From assembly GCA_009928985.1 (NCBI GenBank), contig SABL01000018.1, positions 1 to 33,195 of the forward strand: a DNA stretch of 33,195 nucleotides, given 5' to 3'. The first letter of the stretch is position 1. Each line of letters begins with the position of its first letter. The notes under the pieces were generated by a model. The model had not been told where the DNA came from and did no database searches. It saw only the letters and a list, made by a program, of their open reading frames with translations. Both the position numbers and the translations under genes were made by a program. Shown in pieces: positions 32,624 through 33,195 of the stretch. Source of the DNA: Clostridia bacterium (GTDB lineage: Bacteria; Bacillota; Clostridia; Saccharofermentanales; UBA5734).

Positions 32624-32671
32624 TATCTTGATTTCAAGATATTTCTTGGGTATTATCTTGATATCGAGATA
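32624..32671 (+). promoter_or_regulatory. MarR gene promoter with two tandem palindromic operators
   Basis: TTGATT (32628-32633), a 17-base spacer and TATTAT (32651-32656) form the promoter. Palindrome one, TATCTTGATTTCAAGATA (32624-32641), covers the -35. Palindrome two, TATCTTGATATCGAGATA (32654-32671), covers the -10 end and start point. Their starts are 30 bases apart, near three helical turns. The motif resembles, from memory, the MhqR-type operator of Bacillus (TATCTCGA-TCGAGATA). Confidence 0.75.
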
Positions 32672-32709
32672 AACACCTTGCACGAAGTACAGGTTACGGA
32701 GGTTGACCC

Positions 32710-33165
32710 ATGAGTCAAGACAGTCTCAAGCTGGTCATTGCACTGGCCCGGGCACACACAGCATTATTTACTCGGATCGAGAAAAATGTGCAGCAGTTTG
32801 GCCTCACGACCAGCGAATTTGGCGTTCTGGAGCTGCTGTATCACAAGGGTGACCAGGCTGTCCAGGCTGTGGCGGATAAAATCCTCGTGACCAGTGGCAC
32901 CGTGACTTATGTGATCGATAAGCTGCAAAAAAAGGGCCTGGTCTTGCGCCGGCAATGCGAAACCGATCGTCGTGTGTTCTATGTCACCCTGACCGATGCT
33001 GGCCACAAGCTGATCGCCAACAGTTTCCCCCAGCACGAACAATTTCTGGATGACCTGTTCCAAGGCGTTGCAGCCGACGACAAGCAGCTGCTGATCCGCC
33101 AATTGGTGCAGGTCAAGACAGCGATTGACCGCAAGGAGGCATCCCCCGATGATCCGGAAAATTGA
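32710..33165 (+). CDS. MarR-family transcriptional regulator
   Basis: A 151-residue winged-helix repressor. It has an N-terminal dimer helix, then LTTSEFGVLELLYHKGDQAV, the recognition region ADKILVTSGTVTYVIDKLQKKG, and the wing LRRQCETDRRVFYVTLTDAG. This is a full MarR domain of normal length. GGAGG lies eight bases before the ATG. The twin palindromes over its promoter suggest autorepression. Its end overlaps the start of a pirin gene by 17 bases. By analogy with MhqR, quinone or other electrophile response is possible but inferred. Confidence 0.93.
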   Translation: MSQDSLKLVIALARAHTALFTRIEKNVQQFGLTTSEFGVLELLYHKGDQAVQAVADKILVTSGTVTYVIDKLQKKGLVLRRQCETDRRVFYVTLTDAGHKLIANSFPQHEQFLDDLFQGVAADDKQLLIRQLVQVKTAIDRKEASPDDPEN

Positions 33166-33195
33166 CCACCAGAACATGGGCCGCAGCAATCTCGG
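33149..33195 (+). CDS. Pirin family protein, N-terminal start only
   Basis: The window ends after 15 codons reading MIRKIDHQNMGRSNL. This matches the beginning of Bacillota pirins (MIRKI...MGRSNLGWL), cupin-fold proteins with quercetinase or regulatory roles. AAGGAGG lies nine bases before the ATG, inside the MarR gene. The overlap implies translational coupling and joint control by the MarR operators. Confidence 0.7.
   Translation, partial: MIRKIDHQNMGRSNL

Larger units (their letters stand above)
32374..32709. other. Intergenic region: terminator, long inverted repeat, MarR operators
   Basis: A 336-base region with no gene. In order: the methyltransferase terminator (32401-32443), a 24-bp perfect inverted repeat (32481-32552), and the MarR promoter with two palindromes (32624-32671). 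A leftward frame across 32415-32600 is produced by the repeats and lacks a ribosome site. Confidence 0.7.

Overview
The window looks like a chromosome segment from a fairly GC-rich anaerobic Bacillota (Clostridia-type) bacterium. Pointers are a very large multidomain [FeFe]-hydrogenase, oxygen-sensitive Fe-S fumarase, FeoAB ferrous iron uptake with a DtxR-type regulator, HPr-like proteins, a Spo0A C-terminal DNA-binding domain, an LTA-synthase-type sulfatase and thioredoxin-type ArsC. This is inference from gene content; no rRNA marker is present. I saw no tRNA, rRNA, CRISPR array or intact insertion sequence.

Layout. 1-505 (-): truncated HerA-like ATPase. 679-1750 (+): HbpS-like protein and the Mn exporter MntP. 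1806-6557 (-): AI-2E-family permease and a 1156-residue NADH/ferredoxin-type [FeFe]-hydrogenase. 7011-8882 (+): LtaS-like enzyme, convergent with a TrkA-N potassium channel. 9962-11768 (-): DUF1858 protein and two-subunit fumarase. 11983-12258 (+): HU. 12303-13830 (-): an odd Spo0A_C protein, an HPr with His15 but no Ser46, and a small membrane protein. 13998-14249 (+): a divergent HPr-like protein with a Ser46-like residue but no His15. 14327-17220 (+): palindromic operator, feoA, feoB with a His-rich insert, and a DtxR-family regulator. 17217-19886 (-): ligA and a membrane protein. 19992-21536 (+): metallophosphoesterase and small-export protein. 21673-22877 (+): a split ArsP/YraQ-like permease whose second half carries a ferredoxin domain. 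22995-27561 (+): an unusual amino-acid ABC transporter with three solute-binding modules, one apparently split between the two ends of its extracellular region, its ATPase with an extra C-terminal domain, and a Cys-containing double-glycine peptide. 27621-28682 (+): EIIC-like membrane protein. 28807-28992 (-): decayed Calx-beta fragment. 29169-29597 (+): arsC. 29651-31484 (-): a PP2C-type phosphatase preceded by an overlapping 38-codon double-glycine peptide gene. 31750-32373 (+): methyltransferase with a His-rich N terminus. 32710-33195 (+): MarR regulator with twin operators and the start of a pirin gene.

Themes. Metal handling recurs (MntP, FeoAB/DtxR, His-rich FeoB and methyltransferase, ArsC, ArsP-like permease). 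Redox metabolism is anaerobic. Signalling parts are noncanonical: two complementary HPr-like proteins, a Spo0A_C protein without a phosphoacceptor, and a phosphatase coupled to a short leader-like peptide. The strongest candidates for something undescribed are the peptide-phosphatase pair, the second double-glycine peptide behind the ABC transporter, the split-domain transporter and the HPr-like pair. Several promoters share the -10 core GCTATAAT.
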